This document shows positions 6,581 through 8,730 of a DNA stretch of 8,730 nt, piece after piece. The notes beneath the pieces are model-generated. The model had not been told where the DNA came from. It saw only the letters and a list, made by a program, of their open reading frames with translations, and did no database searches. The translations under genes were made by a program, and so were the position numbers. The stretch spans positions 1-8,730 of the forward strand of contig CAKTFF010000069.1 of NCBI GenBank assembly GCA_934553185.1, read 5' to 3'. Numbering within the stretch: the first letter of the stretch is position 1; every line of letters begins with the position of its first letter. Source of the stretch: an uncultured Devosia sp. Lineage in GTDB: Bacteria; Pseudomonadota; Alphaproteobacteria; Rhizobiales; Devosiaceae.

Positions 6581-8730
6581 ATGGCCATGCCCCAGACCTA
6601 TTCCGCCCTTCCGCTTGCGGGCACCTTTACCCTCTCCTCTCCAACGGTCGATGTTTCTGCGCCCATCACCCTGCCGGGCGATGTTCATTCAGCGCTTTTG
6701 GCCGAGGGCCACATTCCCGATCCCTATTTCGGCGAAAACGAAAAAACCGTCATGTGGGTCAACGAGACCGCCTGGTCGGTGGAAAAGAGCTTCACCGCCG
6801 GCGCTGCCGACATCGACGGCTATCTGACCCTCACATTGGCCGAAGTGGATTGCATCGCCACCATTTCGCTCAACGGCGAAGTCGTCGCGCGCACGCAGAA
6901 CAGCTTCCTGCGCAACGACATCGATGTCACCGGCAAGGTGCGCGAGGGCGACAACACGCTCCGGATCGATTTCGATATCGCGCCGCATGTCGCCAAGGCC
7001 CGCGCCGATGCCCATCCATTCCCGATTCCCTTCACCTATAATTACCAGACCAACGGGTTGAAGGGCATCCACATGAACTTCATCCGCAAGGCGGCGTGCC
7101 ATGCTGGCTGGGATTGGGGCATCTGCCTCATGCCGATCGGCGTCTATGGCACAATGAGCCTGCGCAAGTCGCGCCTCGCGCGGCAAGAGAGCGTCCAGGT
7201 CGATCAGGCGCACGGCAACAACACGGTCGAACTTACCGTGAAGACTCGGGTTTTCGCCTTCGCCCATGGTGAAGTGGAACTTGAACACACCATCGACGGC
7301 CAGGTGATTGCCGACAAGCTGGTGGTCAACAAGGGTGAGAATCTCTTCACCCACACCATCACGATCGCCAACCCAAGACTCTGGTGGCCCGCAGGGCAGG
7401 GCGAGCAGCCGCTCTACACGCTCGTCACCAATCTTGAAGGCGAAAAAACCACACGCCAGATCGGCCTCAGGCAGCTCGAATGGATCGTTGAACCGGACGA
7501 GATCGACCACAGCTTCAAGTGTCGGGTGAACGGCCGCGACATCACCATGATGGGCGCCAACTGGATCCCGGCCGACGCCATCCCTTCGCGCATAACCCCC
7601 GCCGTCATCCGCGACCTGCTCGAAAGCGCCAAGGCCGCCAACATGAACATGCTGCGCATCTGGGGCGGCGGTCAGTACGAGCCCGATTACTTCTACGAGC
7701 TCTGCGACGAGCTTGGCATCCTGATCTGGCACGATTTCATGTTCGCCTGCATGAGCTACCCGTCCGACCGGCCATTCCTCGACAATGTCCGTGCCGAGAT
7801 CACCCAGCAGGTGCGCCGCCTCAGCCATCATGCCTGTATTGCCCTCTGGTGCGGCGACAACGAGGTCATCGGCTCGCTGAGCTGGTATCCTGAAACCAAG
7901 GCCGCGCCCGAGCGCTACGTCGCCAACTACGATCGTCTCAACAACATGCTGGGCAACATCGTCGAAGACGAAGACCCGGCGCGCCGCTTCTGGCCCTCAT
8001 CGCCCTCCATGGGCTATCTCGATTTCTCGGACGGCTGGCACGCCGACACGCGCGGCGACACCCACTACTGGGACGTCTGGCACTCGGCCAAGGCGTTCGA
8101 GGCCTATCGCACCGTCAATCCCCGCTTCGCCTCCGAGTTCGGCTTTCAAAGCTTCACCTCGATGAACGTCATCGAGACCTTTGCCGTGGAAAAGGACCGT
8201 AACCCGTCCTCCCCGGTCATGGAGAACCACCAGCGCAACAATGGCGGCAATGCCCGCATCCTTGAAACCATGACGCGCTACTTCCGCTTTCCGCGCGACT
8301 TTGACCAGATGGTCTTCCTCAGCCAGATCCAGCAGGGCCTCGCCATCAAGACCGCCATTGAATACTGGCGCTCCACCAAGCCGCGCTGCATGGGCACGCT
8401 GTTCTGGCAGATCAACGACATCTGGCCGGTCGCCTCCTGGTCGAGCCTCGACTATGGCGGGCAATGGAAGCTGCTCCAATACATGGCCAGGCGCTTCTTC
8501 CTCCCCGTCAACGTCGTCGCCGTGCCCTCGCCGGATAGTGCGACGATCACCTTCCGCGGCATCAACGACACGGGCAAGCCAACCTCCATTGCGCTAGAAG
8601 TGCGCGCCATCAAGGTCGGCGGCGGCGACCGGACGGTCTTTTCTGGCAATTGCGCCATCGGCTCCGCCGCTGCCATCAGCGTCCCCACGCTTGATGCCGC
8701 CGATCTCGCGGCCGATGAGTTCCTGTTCTT
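6581..8730 (+). CDS. Beta-mannosidase, glycoside hydrolase family 2, N-terminal 716 residues, cut by right edge
   Basis: Predicted to release mannose from the non-reducing ends of beta-mannosides (EC 3.2.1.25), probably acting on imported manno-oligosaccharides because no signal peptide is seen. Family 2 layout: sugar-binding jelly-roll domain (about residues 10-190, including HAGWDWG), an immunoglobulin-like domain (about 200-305), then the catalytic barrel with [12 protein letters not shown] and [16 protein letters not shown]. The proposed acid/base is E428 in WCGDNE (the usual asparagine is replaced by aspartate: GDNE for GNNE) and the nucleophile is E519 in SEFGFQS. These lie close to the numbering I recall for the characterised Cellulomonas fimi Man2A enzyme (429 and 519). 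The start at 6581 has AGGAG six bases upstream. Family members are typically about 800-850 residues, so the C-terminal beta domains continue past the edge. A putative LacI-type operator precedes the gene. Beta-mannosidase fits better than beta-galactosidase or glucuronidase because of the WGGGQYE and MSYP segments. Confidence 0.93.
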   Translation, partial: MAMPQTYSALPLAGTFTLSSPTVDVSAPITLPGDVHSALLAEGHIPDPYFGENEKTVMWVNETAWSVEKSFTAGAADIDGYLTLTLAEVDCIATISLNGEVVARTQNSFLRNDIDVTGKVREGDNTLRIDFDIAPHVAKARADAHPFPIPFTYNYQTNGLKGIHMNFIRKAACHAGWDWGICLMPIGVYGTMSLRKSRLARQESVQVDQAHGNNTVELTVKTRVFAFAHGEVELEHTIDGQVIADKLVVNKGENLFTHTITIANPRLWWPAGQGEQPLYTLVTNLEGEKTTRQIGLRQLEWIVEPDEIDHSFKCRVNGRDITMMGANWIPADAIPSRITPAVIRDLLESAKAANMNMLRIWGGGQYEPDYFYELCDELGILIWHDFMFACMSYPSDRPFLDNVRAEITQQVRRLSHHACIALWCGDNEVIGSLSWYPETKAAPERYVANYDRLNNMLGNIVEDEDPARRFWPSSPSMGYLDFSDGWHADTRGDTHYWDVWHSAKAFEAYRTVNPRFASEFGFQSFTSMNVIETFAVEKDRNPSSPVMENHQRNNGGNARILETMTRYFRFPRDFDQMVFLSQIQQGLAIKTAIEYWRSTKPRCMGTLFWQINDIWPVASWSSLDYGGQWKLLQYMARRFFLPVNVVAVPSPDSATITFRGINDTGKPTSIALEVRAIKVGGGDRTVFSGNCAIGSAAAISVPTLDAADLAADEFLF

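Noticed and set aside
6689..7831. Open frame of 380 codons on the minus strand
   Set aside because: It is antisense to the beta-mannosidase, whose sense frame carries both catalytic glutamates and family motifs. The length is explained by GC-rich codon bias suppressing stops.
7997..8479. Open frame of 160 codons on the minus strand
   Set aside because: Antisense shadow of the beta-mannosidase barrel domain, with no independent ribosome binding site or recognisable fold.

Overview
The window looks like ordinary chromosome from a GC-rich alphaproteobacterium, probably of the order Hyphomicrobiales/Rhizobiales. A Devosia-like relative is a guess from the feel of the proteins, not a computed placement. 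Support comes from the high-GC third codon positions, the PepN N-terminus, the short acidic/proline-rich leader of the ABC exporter, and a cytoplasmic family 2 beta-mannosidase of the kind found in sugar-scavenging soil alphaproteobacteria. No RNA genes, insertion sequences, CRISPR arrays, phage genes or compositional breaks were seen.

Layout from left to right: (1) positions 1-1704, minus strand: the N-terminal 568 residues of aminopeptidase N, cut by the left edge. (2) 1705-1994: a divergent intergenic region with two perfect hairpins. (3) 1995-3845, plus: a complete one-polypeptide ABC exporter half-transporter. (4) 3851-3882: a GC-rich hairpin between convergent genes, probably a shared terminator. 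(5) 3894-4262, minus: a small four-helix DoxX-like membrane protein. (6) 4363-6339, minus: a membrane-anchored GGDEF-EAL protein, about 100 bases upstream of the DoxX-like gene and probably co-transcribed with it. (7) 6340-6580: a divergent control region with a perfect 14-bp palindrome of LacI-family type. (8) 6581 to the right edge, plus: the first 716 codons of a beta-mannosidase.

The genes are mostly independent housekeeping or accessory functions: peptide turnover, export, second-messenger signalling and mannoside breakdown. The most informative detail is in the signalling protein. Its cyclase domain has lost both the GGDEF signature (GSDNF) and the RxxD inhibitory site, while every catalytic residue I could check in the EAL domain is kept, so it should be a c-di-GMP phosphodiesterase. 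The palindrome upstream of the mannosidase suggests local sugar-responsive repression. I found no convincing evidence for an undescribed biological system; the findings below are modest and ranked accordingly.
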